This document shows, piece by piece, positions 8,265-17,919 of a DNA stretch of 64,000 nucleotides. A model generated the notes under the pieces. It did not search any database. It saw nothing but the letters and a program-made list of their open reading frames with translations, and was not told the origin of the DNA. The DNA is from Histomonas meleagridis (Eukaryota > Parabasalia > Tritrichomonadida > Dientamoebidae), in contig WSYJ01000164.1 in assembly GCA_020186115.1 (NCBI GenBank), positions 310,001-374,000 on the forward strand. The letters are read 5' to 3'. The position numbers were made by a program, and so were the translations under genes. How positions within the stretch are numbered: the first letter of the stretch is position 1; the number at the start of each line of letters is the position of its first letter.

Positions 8265-9692
8265 TTAAGTATAACATGTATTCTCAATGCGACTATGTGC
8301 ATAATCTAATATGGTATGTGCCTTCACTTCAAGCTCTCCTCCAAGTGAATCCAAAAGTTCCACAACACTTTCACAGCTCATTAAATAGTTACAAACATTT
8401 ATTGAGTGAATGCATGCATTATGCAATCCATCAAGTAAGTTGCTTAATGGCTCCTCATCATCAAAATTGAAAACCTCTTCGAAAACTTCAAAAAACAAAT
8501 CAGATTGGAAAAAAATTTCAACAACATCAGGTGGTTGATAAGCCAAAAAATTAGCAATTGCATAAATAGACTCATATTTCTCATTTGAGTTAAAGTTATA
8601 AAACTCATTTAAAAAGATTTCCATTATTTCCACAGTGTTCACATGTTCACAAAAACTGCCGTTGGCAAAACCGTAAGATAACATTGAAATAACCTCCGAT
8701 TTGCAAGTTTCGTTGGATTTGTATTGATCGTTTGAATTTCTTTTCAATACGTATTGAATTAATTCAAAGATTGTTTCATAAGCTATCGGCGGAAAATTGA
8801 CATCTTCCTTCACCAACAAAAAAGAAAAAAAAGAATAAACATTAACAGAAAACTCATCGTCAATCTTACCAAGAAATGAAAGCCTTTTGTAAAATGACGA
8901 ATAAAGGTTAGAATCAAAATTATTAAAATATTCAGGATAATTCTTAATGACATAAACAAGACCACGAAGCGAATTTCGATATACATGTGGTTCTGTGTTT
9001 TCAAATTGAAGTGAAAAGATATCTGCAAATGTATATACGATATCTTTATTTGTAATAAATGGTATAAATGAAACCATAAGGGAGATATAATACTGAAGCT
9101 TCTGTTCGAGCATGTAAATTTTATCTTTTTTAAGTTCGAATATAAACGTAATAAATTCATAAAATTTCTCTGCATAAAATTCACTTAAATCATCACTATT
9201 CTCCAAAATATTGGAAACAGTTTCAACCACTAAGTCTTGTATCTCTCTTTCCATTTTTAAAAAGCCAGTAAATTGAAAATGTTGTATGAATAAGTTATTT
9301 ATACAAAGTGCACATTTCGGTGGAATTGTGAGTATCGTTAATATAGTAAATACAAGTTTGCATGTTTCTGAATCGTCTAATGATGGTAACTTTGAAATAA
9401 GATTTGGTATAAAATTTGAAATTAAAATTGGAATATAATCAAAATTAACTATATCATTGCCTTCATTAGCAAGGATTTTTATAATATTTTTAAGTTGTTC
9501 TATTGTTAAATATTGATTATCTGTAAATAATTCTTCGGCAAGACGTTTAACAACCGGAAATTCGAGTTCGGGTTCTTTAATTTCCTCTGTTAATTTAAAA
9601 TGTGAAAAAATTTGTTTTGGGGAAGATTTATAAGAAGAAATCAATATGAATATTAAAACGATCAATATTTCAATGGAATTAAAAATTCTCAA
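8265..9692 (-). CDS. ARM/HEAT-like repeat protein, start unresolved
   Basis: The frame codes for about 475 residues made of alternating hydrophobic and polar helices, typical of armadillo-like solenoids, with an acidic patch (FDDEEPLSNL) near the C terminus. Three similar-sized proteins of the same style lie at 19308, 28727 and 57974. The 5' end is puzzling: the frame runs back to a TAA about 45 bp upstream of 9692 without any ATG, the first in-frame Met is far inside (about residue 147), and the N-terminal stretch is unusually hydrophobic. An upstream exon, a lost start codon or a sequencing error could explain this. Function is unknown; a scaffold or transport role is only a guess. Confidence 0.65.
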   Translation of the reverse strand: MRIFNSIEILIVLIFILISSYKSSPKQIFSHFKLTEEIKEPELEFPVVKRLAEELFTDNQYLTIEQLKNIIKILANEGNDIVNFDYIPILISNFIPNLISKLPSLDDSETCKLVFTILTILTIPPKCALCINNLFIQHFQFTGFLKMEREIQDLVVETVSNILENSDDLSEFYAEKFYEFITFIFELKKDKIYMLEQKLQYYISLMVSFIPFITNKDIVYTFADIFSLQFENTEPHVYRNSLRGLVYVIKNYPEYFNNFDSNLYSSFYKRLSFLGKIDDEFSVNVYSFFSFLLVKEDVNFPPIAYETIFELIQYVLKRNSNDQYKSNETCKSEVISMLSYGFANGSFCEHVNTVEIMEIFLNEFYNFNSNEKYESIYAIANFLAYQPPDVVEIFFQSDLFFEVFEEVFNFDDEEPLSNLLDGLHNACIHSINVCNYLMSCESVVELLDSLGGELEVKAHTILDYAHSRIENTCYT

Positions 9693-9707
9693 ATATTTGA
9701 GTATAAT

Positions 9708-9713
9708 AACCGC
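9708..9713. promoter_or_regulatory. AACCGC in leader of ARM-like gene
   Basis: ATAACCGCCCGGCC lies 15-30 bp upstream of the coding frame that ends at 8265. It is one of five leaders in the window with AACCGC within about 60 bp of the coding start. Confidence 0.3.
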
Positions 9714-9808
9714 CCGGCCACTTTTTGCTGTTTGGAGATGTTACAAACCGAATTAAAAATCAAATACAATTTTTACTAAAAACATTTCACATTTCAACAT
9801 AAGTTTTT

Positions 9809-12190
9809 TCATGGGGTTGTTTTTTGCTTAGAAAATTGATTGAGATTTTGTCTGAATGCTATTTTCTTTTCTTTAGGTAATTCAAAGAATGACTCAAAAG
9901 ATTCTAACCATTGTAAAATCACTTTAGTCATTATCGTGAAATGGAATTCTTTTAATAGCTCTTGATCTTTCAACTCTTTTTTAGTGAAAAATAAATTATT
10001 TACTTCATTTAAAAGGTAATTAAACGTCGGCTGTTTTTCACAATATAAAAGACATTGAGTGAATTTCACCAATGCCGATACGAAGAGAACGTTATCGAGC
10101 TCGTCAATATTAACGTTAAATTTTGATGAAGTTATTCTGTTTGTAAACTCACCAAGTAATTGTAATGAGTTTTTATCACGTGTATTATAAAGGATTTTTT
10201 TCACGTCATTAAATAACTTAATAAAAAACTTTTCATGATCCATTTCAGGGAAGAATTTTTGGAAGTATTTTTTTAATACCGAAAACTTCCTATAAAAAAT
10301 TGATTTCTCATCTTTTAGTGGATAGCTTTCTAATTTTATGTTCATATCTTTCACTAACATCACGAAGAACACAGTAAACATATGATATTTATCATTTAAC
10401 CAAAACCAGAACTCACTTTTTATAATTTCGAACAAATTACACATCAAAAAAGAAGTCAATAAACAATGTTTTGCACAATATTTTTTTGTGAATTCATGCA
10501 CGAACTTAATAAACAATTCAGGGTCCATTTTATCGAAAGTAAATTTCATTTCAATGATTAAACTATATACGAATTTCATCAAGAATATCTGTGGGTTTTT
10601 CAAGCATTCGTTTAAATCAAATTTCAAAACTTTCTTATCACCTAATAATAATTTGTTATATTTCAACCAAGTAACATAAGGTCTTTGATATTTCTTCATA
10701 TAATTTTCATTTTTATCTTCTTCTTCATCATTGAAATTATTATTATCATTATCATCAAGTAAATATCGACAAAATTCACAGCTTTCATTCTCACAATCTT
10801 TCGACACTTTAAAATTCGTTTCTTTATGTTGCGTTAAGTTCATTGCAACGTTATTTATTGCAGATGTCATAGTATTGTCGGGATATAGAATTTCGATACT
10901 ATGTAAAAGCATTACCGCTTGTTGTAAGACGCCTGCTGATTGTGGACAACTTTCTTCTTCATCTTGATGTAAAAACAATAGTTCTCCAGAAGCTTCATAT
11001 TTGTTATATGACTTTTGTATGTAATAAAGCATAATATATCGCGAAATTATAATCACTAAAAAATATGATATAAATTGTATAATAAAATTAAGGTTAAGAG
11101 GTTCATGTGAATCGCCTAAAATTTGATTTCGATCAATTGAATATAAAAAATATAAATTAGGAAATCGAATAGAAATTCGGTGTGAATATATAATGTAATC
11201 ATGTTCATCATACTTAATATTATATGTAATACGTGATGTAAGTTGGTACGTTTTGATGAGTTTGTGCCAAGATTTGTCACTGAGTTGAGAAACGTGTGGA
11301 AAAGACGAAAAATTCGTTGAATTAGTATTAGGGTGAAGTGAACCAATTGAACTCTCAATAAGAGCATGGCCATCATATGTCATAAGGATGCATTTGGTAT
11401 AAGGATGTTCTTTTAGATGCTGTGATATGAGTTGACTTAAATCATCAAGATCAAATTCAGACCCTGAAAAAAGATATGAACCATTAATAGTGGTATTGGA
11501 TTGACGGGCGTATGAAATATATGTTATGTTGTCTTGCATATGTTGCTGCCAGTATGGAATTGATGGATGATAAAATATAGATTTATCAAATGAAATCGAT
11601 GTTCCTGAATTTCGAGGATTCCAATTGGAGTAAAAATTGGTGTTGCTGTTTAAAACTTTGGGGTTAGTTTCATTTGTTAGATAATATAAATCAAATGAAT
11701 CACTTGTTTTGGATTGAAACGTTATCCGACAATAATGCCCATTGTTTGATGTTATATATGCTGACTTTGTTATTGGTGAAATCATATTATGAGTAGTATT
11801 TGCATAAATTATAAATTTAGAAATCTTATCAGGAAAACAATTAACAGAAATAGGAGGATCGATAAGGCTTGAAATAAATGTAGAAATTCTTTCATGTCGT
11901 ATAAAAACTTTATTGATAATATCTGCAATAGCTTCTGATCTTTTAGAAATACTATTTTGAAGAATTTCTTCAATGTAATTTGATAAACGAAATCTAAAAA
12001 CAAGCCATGGGGCGAATATTGCAATAATTAAAAAAAAAAGTATTATTAGTGATATTCTAGATTGTATAATTTTTGATCGTTTATTAAAGGGAATAGTGTA
12101 ACATGAAGCAATATCACCATCATGTGCGATATTTTTAAGAAATTTTTTGATTGAATGATAAAAGCCGAATTGTTGTGATGGGTTGTGCAA
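9809..12190 (-). CDS. Receptor-like membrane protein: extracellular CACHE-like domain, degenerate phosphodiesterase-like C terminus
   Basis: The frame encodes about 790 residues. A membrane segment near residues 46-66 is followed by some 300 extracellular residues with many N-x-S/T sites and a CACHE-like region (IPYWQQHMQDNITYISYA, then ILMTYDGHALIES). A second membrane segment near 365-390 leads to a cytoplasmic part of about 400 residues. Its last 250 follow the helix pattern of cyclic-nucleotide phosphodiesterases (FDLNECLKNPQIFLMKF, a helix ending YCAKHCLL where YHNWRHA is expected, and a late ILQWLESFESFFELPKEKK), but the HD metal-binding motifs are missing. No ATG starts the frame: one at 12241 is in frame but followed by TAA at 12194-12196. 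Membrane topology is convincing; phosphodiesterase ancestry is an inference. Confidence 0.65.
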   Translation of the reverse strand: MHNPSQQFGFYHSIKKFLKNIAHDGDIASCYTIPFNKRSKIIQSRISLIILFFLIIAIFAPWLVFRFRLSNYIEEILQNSISKRSEAIADIINKVFIRHERISTFISSLIDPPISVNCFPDKISKFIIYANTTHNMISPITKSAYITSNNGHYCRITFQSKTSDSFDLYYLTNETNPKVLNSNTNFYSNWNPRNSGTSISFDKSIFYHPSIPYWQQHMQDNITYISYARQSNTTINGSYLFSGSEFDLDDLSQLISQHLKEHPYTKCILMTYDGHALIESSIGSLHPNTNSTNFSSFPHVSQLSDKSWHKLIKTYQLTSRITYNIKYDEHDYIIYSHRISIRFPNLYFLYSIDRNQILGDSHEPLNLNFIIQFISYFLVIIISRYIMLYYIQKSYNKYEASGELLFLHQDEEESCPQSAGVLQQAVMLLHSIEILYPDNTMTSAINNVAMNLTQHKETNFKVSKDCENESCEFCRYLLDDNDNNNFNDEEEDKNENYMKKYQRPYVTWLKYNKLLLGDKKVLKFDLNECLKNPQIFLMKFVYSLIIEMKFTFDKMDPELFIKFVHEFTKKYCAKHCLLTSFLMCNLFEIIKSEFWFWLNDKYHMFTVFFVMLVKDMNIKLESYPLKDEKSIFYRKFSVLKKYFQKFFPEMDHEKFFIKLFNDVKKILYNTRDKNSLQLLGEFTNRITSSKFNVNIDELDNVLFVSALVKFTQCLLYCEKQPTFNYLLNEVNNLFFTKKELKDQELLKEFHFTIMTKVILQWLESFESFFELPKEKKIAFRQNLNQFSKQKTTP

Positions 12191-12220
12191 TTCTTATGTC
12201 ACTTTTCTGATAAGAATTGC
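12187..12220. repeat. Perfect 11-bp inverted repeat between divergent genes
   Basis: GCAATTCTTAT at 12187-12197 is the exact reverse complement of 12210-12220, with a 12-nt centre. It lies in the shared leader of the receptor-like gene (minus) and the glycosyltransferase gene (plus, ATG 12233). It also contains the in-frame TAA that blocks the minus-strand upstream ATG. It may be a binding site for a dimeric regulator. Confidence 0.6.
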
Positions 12221-12232
12221 TATCGTTCGATC

Positions 12233-14233
12233 ATGCTCCATGATTATGAATCGGAGAAAAGCAGTAGAAAATGTATAATTAATTCTTTTAAGATAATATT
12301 TGTTTCCTTGTTAGTTGTGTTCATATTGTTTTTGGTTAAAATCTATCAACCAATCAATATAAAAAATACAAGTTCAAATCCTTTCAAAGCAATTGCAATA
12401 CCACAAATCGGTCAAGATGGAGAAAGCAAATCCTTTGTTTACAAGAAAAAATTACCCAAAAATTCTAATAATTGCGTTGATCGAGAACAATTTGACTATG
12501 AATTTTCTCGTATATTTGACGAACATATTGACTATGAAGCTATTCAGTTGCCGCATATATTAATAGTTGGTGGTATGACATCACTTGGATCTGCATTAAA
12601 GCGTTTATTTAACAAAAATAACATAACATATATATCCTTTAATGGAATTAATGATTTAGATTTTTCAACTAACGAATCTCATCGAATTCTTGACACCATT
12701 AATATAAAAGAAGCAATCGTTACATATCACCCACCACTAATACATCACACTAAATCCGATGGAATTGAATATTTGAACCAACTTTCCCTTAATTACATTA
12801 ATGGATTAACGAGCTACTTCAAAACGAAGAAAATCAATTTTGTATTTGCTGCCAACCAACCCATTCCTTCTCAAGTCGCAGCTAAAGTAATACAAAATGG
12901 AGGCTCTGTCTATGAAATACCTCATATTGTTGATTCCAAAGCATTATATGACTTGGAAAATCCGATAATGCGAACTTTACTTGAGTGTAAAAAAGTCGGA
13001 TATGCATATGTAGAATCACCAACTTCTTTACTTTATCATAGCGTTACCTCGGATGAAGTTGCTGAGCTTATTTATGAGCAATTACAAAGACATTTCAAAG
13101 CGCATATTGCAATTAGAGGATCAAAACAAACGAAAGCTGAAACTGCTATAAAAACCGCCCTTGAAGCAGCAAACATTTCAAATTGCTCAATTAATTTTGC
13201 TAACTCTTCTCATAAGCCATATTATCCTTATTATTTCCATTGGGTTGAAGTCTTAGGCAAAACAGCTTCTGCTGAAAAAATCATCAAAAACGAATTCGAA
13301 GATTTCAAAGCGGTTACCGATAGCGATGTATACCTCTCAATTGTTGTCACTAACCGTAATCACGGTTATTACAGCGGTTCTGAAGCAAGAGTCGAAAATT
13401 TCCTTAAATCAATCGATTATGGGTTGCAAAGAATGCCATTAGCTAATATAGAACTAATTGTTGTTGATTATTCTAACAATAACAATAAGCTTTTATCAGA
13501 TAATATCAAAATTCCAAATCATCTTCAAGGAAAAGTTCGTTTTATTAAAGTTCCTGCAACAACACACCAAGCACTCGAAAGTAGGTTTAATGTTAAACAA
13601 GCATTTTTTGAATATGTTGCACGAAATATTGGAATACGTCGTTCACGAGGTAAATTCATACTTACGACTAACACAAATTGTATTTTTTCGACAGAATTTT
13701 TCGAACTTATTGCATCACGGCAACTCAATCCCGGAATCGTATATCAAAGTAAACAATTAAACATCAAAAAAGACGCCAATTATAGCATTGATGAGCTCAT
13801 TACAGAATTACCCGAAATATGGACTCTAAACAAAATGAATATTTTTGATCATCCCGAATACGAAGATAAAATTTCGATAATTCAATCATGCGATGACCTA
13901 AACAACAAAACGCATCACACGCTGAATAACTTCCATTTGCTTTCGCGTGATCTATGGTATGCAATTCAAGGATATAATGAAATTCCATATAACAATGTCA
14001 ACAGCAAAGTTTTCATGTCGCGAATAATGAAGCTGGTCAATGGTTACGTGCGGATGTACATGCAGCCGATGATTTTATATCAAACGGATGACGAGGGAAT
14101 TGAAGAAATGCAAAATGAAAGAGAAATAATAAATGAGTACTGTTGCGACGGAAAATGTAAATCGTGTGGACCTTATTACGATAGCGACAATTGGGGAATG
14201 GCCGGCCAAGAGTTCGAGGAAATATTAAAATGA
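12233..14233 (+). CDS. Type II membrane protein: Rossmann (SDR-like) domain fused to GT2-like glycosyltransferase
   Basis: The protein has 666 residues from the ATG at 12233. A cytoplasmic tail of about 22 residues precedes one membrane anchor (VSLLVVFILFLV), the plan of Golgi type II enzymes. Near residue 105 HILIVGGMTSLGSALK is a dinucleotide-binding Rossmann start like that of dTDP-4-dehydrorhamnose reductases. From about 365 the sequence follows glycosyltransferase family 2/A: YLSIVVTNRNHGY, then IELIVVDYSN, then VARNIGIRRSRGKFILTTN, where TNTN replaces the usual DxD-type region. Several N-x-S/T sites are present. The C terminus is cysteine-rich (CCDGKCKSCG). It ends in TGA, showing that UGA is a real stop here. 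It probably acts in glycan assembly; whether both domains are active is open. Confidence 0.8.
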   Translation: MLHDYESEKSSRKCIINSFKIIFVSLLVVFILFLVKIYQPINIKNTSSNPFKAIAIPQIGQDGESKSFVYKKKLPKNSNNCVDREQFDYEFSRIFDEHIDYEAIQLPHILIVGGMTSLGSALKRLFNKNNITYISFNGINDLDFSTNESHRILDTINIKEAIVTYHPPLIHHTKSDGIEYLNQLSLNYINGLTSYFKTKKINFVFAANQPIPSQVAAKVIQNGGSVYEIPHIVDSKALYDLENPIMRTLLECKKVGYAYVESPTSLLYHSVTSDEVAELIYEQLQRHFKAHIAIRGSKQTKAETAIKTALEAANISNCSINFANSSHKPYYPYYFHWVEVLGKTASAEKIIKNEFEDFKAVTDSDVYLSIVVTNRNHGYYSGSEARVENFLKSIDYGLQRMPLANIELIVVDYSNNNNKLLSDNIKIPNHLQGKVRFIKVPATTHQALESRFNVKQAFFEYVARNIGIRRSRGKFILTTNTNCIFSTEFFELIASRQLNPGIVYQSKQLNIKKDANYSIDELITELPEIWTLNKMNIFDHPEYEDKISIIQSCDDLNNKTHHTLNNFHLLSRDLWYAIQGYNEIPYNNVNSKVFMSRIMKLVNGYVRMYMQPMILYQTDDEGIEEMQNEREIINEYCCDGKCKSCGPYYDSDNWGMAGQEFEEILK

Positions 14234-14481
14234 TTTTATTTGAATAAATGATGTGCATACCCGGAAATTTAATTAAACTGTTTTGAGTCGTGAATATAAA
14301 AATTTAGATTTAATTGTTTTACGATTATTCATTTTCGCATTAAGAAGCAAATGAACAAAATCGAACGCATTTACACAAGCAAAATATGTAATATATGAAA
14401 TACATTTACTCTGACCATGCATTCAAACATTAATTTTGTTAATTAACAAAATGGTTTGAATTAAATAAATAAAAAGTTTAT

Positions 14482-14631
14482 TTATATCTGACTTATAAAT
14501 TTTCCTTCTTTGAAATCGTCTGCAAATGGATCTTCTTCAATATTTGAATTATTAGTCCCAACTGAAAATGTATTATTTATTTCATTAATTTTATTATTAT
14601 TTTCATCTGAAATATTCATTTTCTTACAAAT
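14482..14631 (-). pseudogene. Relic of a surface-receptor cytoplasmic tail (DPFADDFKE type)
   Basis: Between a TAG (14632-14634) and TAA (14482-14484) the minus strand encodes 49 residues beginning ICKKMN, like the end of a membrane segment, followed by an Asn-rich stretch and EEDPFADDFKEGKF. A very similar tail ending (DDPFAVDFKENKF) closes the BspA-like pseudogene at 46978. No ectodomain or membrane segment is recognisable upstream, so this is a leftover 3' end. Confidence 0.6.
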
Positions 14632-14949
14632 CTAGTCACATCAATTGTAGACCAAACATTTTAATATTGTTCATCAATAAAAAACATGATGCTAAAAATA
14701 TTTTATTAAAGACAATTACAAAATATAATTTCTTCATGAAAAAGATCTAAATACATTTTATAGAAAATAAATCCATTAAATAAAATGAATTTTGTTATTT
14801 ATATCTATAGACTCATTGAAAACATGTCTAACTTGATAAGAATTCCATTCATAGAAGCTTTTTTCAACCTATAAAAAAAGAATACATATACATGCCAAGT
14901 TTAATAAATAATCATGAAATAATGAATTGTATTTGCCTTTTTGAAGACT

Positions 14950-15144
14950 CTATCGTTTAAAGTCCGTCGTTTTTAGCAACCTCCAATTCGATGCAATTAT
15001 CAAAACCTTCTGCATTTTAGGCAACAAATACCTTCTAGTGCAAGGATCATTATATATTTTCCCAAGCAATTCTTCGTAGTTGTATGAAAGTAAACATATT
15101 TTCACGTTACTTCTATTCCTAAAATGACTTTTGTTGTTATTGTT
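14950..15144 (-). other. Short coding-like fragment
   Basis: A 64-codon open stretch without an ATG lies between stops. Its composition is protein-like rather than random AT sequence, with residues such as YNYEELLGKIYNDP and LPKMQKVLIIASNWRLL. It may be the remnant or an exon of a gene I do not recognise. The rest of the 14234-15232 intergenic interval shows nothing else apart from the tail relic. Confidence 0.35.
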
Positions 15145-15232
15145 CTAAATTCCTGTCATCAAATAATTTTTAATATAATTAGAATAACTATTTTATGTTT
15201 TAAAGACGAACTTAATACATATAATTTTATCT

Positions 15233-16552
15233 TTATTCATCTATAACATATGTGTTTTCCATTTCGAAGTCCGTGAACATATCTTGTGTTTCAGCACTTA
15301 TCAACTCCGGATCTTCATAAGATATCATTGGACATTCGCTTGTGAATTCCTTATCGAACTGCGAAGTGTCTGTCACGTCGCTTAGTTTTGGCTTCCATTG
15401 CATTGGTATCTTCTTCATTAAAAGGTCATTCCAATCAATGCTTGCGAAGAATGGATGCTTCTTCAGATCTTCAACTTCATTTGGACCCGCTCCAAGTCTC
15501 TTCGCTGGGTTACGTTCCAAAAGCTTTGATATGAAATCAACTACTTCAGGAGATTTTCCGAAAGGGAATTCAACCGGATCGCATAAGATCGATCGATACA
15601 TTTCATGGATATTCGGGCTAAAGAATGGAGGCACGCCGTAAAGCATTTCGTATGTAAGAACGCCGAGTGCCCACCAGTCAATTGTCTTATCATATTCCTT
15701 CGCAAGTAACATCTCTGGTGCAAGATAATCATGTGTTCCACAAAATGTAATCGCTGTTGAATTTTCTTCATTTATTTCTTTGGCAAGTCCGAAGTCTGTT
15801 AGTTTTAGATAACCATCTTCATCGATTAATATGTTCTCGAGTTTAAGATCTCGATGAATAATACCTATAGAATGAAGATATCCAATAGCTAAAACTAACT
15901 GTGCAACATATAGCTTAACGCGATGTTCCGGAAACTTTGCTTCCTTATGAAGGCGAGAAAATAATTCGCCACCAGGAACATATTCCAAAGCTAAAAATAA
16001 CTTTGTTTCGGATTGGAATGCATATTTGGCTGGAGTTAAGAATGGATGATTAATTTTGGTTAAAATGTTTCTTTCTGTTAATGTTTTTTCAATCAGATTA
16101 TGTTCGGCTAATACCTTCTTTGATAATGACTTCAATGCATAAACTTGTCCATCACTGTTATGTTTAACTAGTTGAACTTTCCCATATGATCCACGACCAA
16201 TGACTTTGAGAACTGTAAAATCTGTGATCTTTTTTCCTTGAACTTTTTTGTGTTGCTTTATATTTGTGAATTCTTTGAGCCAATCTTGCGTTTCTTTTTC
16301 TGTTTTCAGTTGAAGGTAATGTTTCTTTTCGTTTGAATTAATGAGTATGATGTTCTTGCATTTATTTTTAATTATTGACATGATTTCTTTTGTTTCTTTG
16401 ATGTTAATCTTTTTGATGATCTTGTGGCCTGGTTTTTTATAATAAATGAGTTCAAAACCATTTAGGACAAACCATCGCTTCTTCCATGTTTTAAATATCC
16501 CTCCACGTTTGTATCCATATCCTTGTTTGTAGATGCATTCATTGGAACTCAT
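15233..16552 (-). CDS. PH-domain AGC-family protein kinase (AKT/PKB-like)
   Basis: The 439-residue protein starts at MSSNECIYKQG; an earlier ATG (16588) gives a less likely 12-residue extension. Residues about 8-100 are a pleckstrin-homology domain (GYGYKRGGIFKTWKKRWFVL, ending in the invariant Trp of DWLKEF). The kinase domain (about 107-365) has GRGSYGKV, the VAIK-type lysine in YALKSL, HRDLKLEN, DFGLAKE and the AGC activation segment TFCGTHDYLAPE. The C-terminal extension carries the AGC tail and a hydrophobic-motif-like FTDFEM, in which Glu replaces the phosphorylated Ser/Thr. It should phosphorylate Ser/Thr substrates after membrane recruitment by phosphoinositides, as AKT does; the acidic residue could make it independent of TORC2-type phosphorylation. 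Confidence 0.95.
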   Translation of the reverse strand: MSSNECIYKQGYGYKRGGIFKTWKKRWFVLNGFELIYYKKPGHKIIKKINIKETKEIMSIIKNKCKNIILINSNEKKHYLQLKTEKETQDWLKEFTNIKQHKKVQGKKITDFTVLKVIGRGSYGKVQLVKHNSDGQVYALKSLSKKVLAEHNLIEKTLTERNILTKINHPFLTPAKYAFQSETKLFLALEYVPGGELFSRLHKEAKFPEHRVKLYVAQLVLAIGYLHSIGIIHRDLKLENILIDEDGYLKLTDFGLAKEINEENSTAITFCGTHDYLAPEMLLAKEYDKTIDWWALGVLTYEMLYGVPPFFSPNIHEMYRSILCDPVEFPFGKSPEVVDFISKLLERNPAKRLGAGPNEVEDLKKHPFFASIDWNDLLMKKIPMQWKPKLSDVTDTSQFDKEFTSECPMISYEDPELISAETQDMFTDFEMENTYVIDE

Positions 16553-17919
16553 GAAAAAATATAAAAATTTGAATGAGATGCACTTCATTCGTCGTATTCT
16601 TTACAACACATCCCAAAAAAATTGTTGAATGGTTTTTTGTTTTCAATAAAATGATGGTCAGCGGCAGGTTTTCAATAGATAATAATCACACTTATTTCAA
16701 TTTTTTTCTGGTGACTTCAGTCAAATTTGCAATCCGATCAAAAAGTTCGGAAAACCTCAACTCAGGTTTTTAAATATCTGCTGAAAAACTTGCTTTTCAA
16801 AACTTTCCCAAATGCAAGTTTTTGCGTGTGTGCTAATGTTATCAAAAAGCTGTACAAAACGAGATCTCAAATCCCACGGTTTTTGATGATTAACTATATT
16901 GCAACCAAGTATAGTATGAATCATATTATATGATTATTGATGAAACATTTCTACATTGATGTTTTTTGAGCAAAAATCAAACAACCATCATTTTTTGTAG
17001 ATCTTACACTTAGGGTAAAATACACAAATACGACGTAAAGTATAGAAATCGTGACGAAAAATTAAAAATTGATTTGAAATCTGCAATTATTAAAATAAAA
17101 AAGTGATTGGTAGATAATAACTTCCATTAAATTTTCTAAAATCTCAGAAGACAGATTTTTTTTTAATTTTTTTTTCTTCATAAATTAAAGTTAAATTTAG
17201 ACGATTTTTTAACATTGTCTTGTGAATTATTTTTTAAATGAAATATGTTTTCATAGGTTCACTATGTGTTATCGTGATTGTTGTTTGTTGGTTTAATATC
17301 AATTTTACCTTGAGAAAAAATTATTTGAACTTTTCACCTCAACCTTGAATATAAACGACTTATTACATTGGAAAAAATCATTATTAACAGCACTAATGTT
17401 TCTTAGTGATTGGCAACCTTATGATTTTAAAATAGCTTTGATATTCATTGAGGAAACATTAATTTTTTGAAATTCACGTACAATTTCAGACCGTTTATTT
17501 ATCTGATCATGTCCTTGGGGTACCCGAACGATAAGAATCGAGTATGTTACAATTATTGAACAGGTTTTTTATCGTTTAAAAAAATTGACCAAACATTTAT
17601 ATACAAAACACCTAGCTTACACATCCCTACTCTACACTTAAAAGCTTGGAATGATTGACTAAAAGATCTTTTGTCTAATATCGATCCAATGTGCCTTTTT
17701 GGGCAAAGATCTTCCCAAGTTGAAAAACACTATTTTATATATTCTAAATAGAAATTAAGGAAATGATAAATAAAGTAAATGTTATGTTATCTTTTAAAAC
17801 CAAGTGTGAATTATTTTTTAAATGTTTAAAATTTTATTATATATAATATTCCAAAAATTTAATTCAAAATGATAATATTTTATGATTCAAAAAGAACATT
17901 TTTTTACAAAAATAAAAAG
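16553..17919. other. Intergenic, 1.4 kb, no gene seen
   Basis: AT-rich sequence between two minus-strand genes. Short open frames (for example 16573-16773 plus) have no protein-like pattern. One GC-rich GGGGTACCC lies at 17517-17525 with no gene start nearby. I see no RNA gene. Confidence 0.5.
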
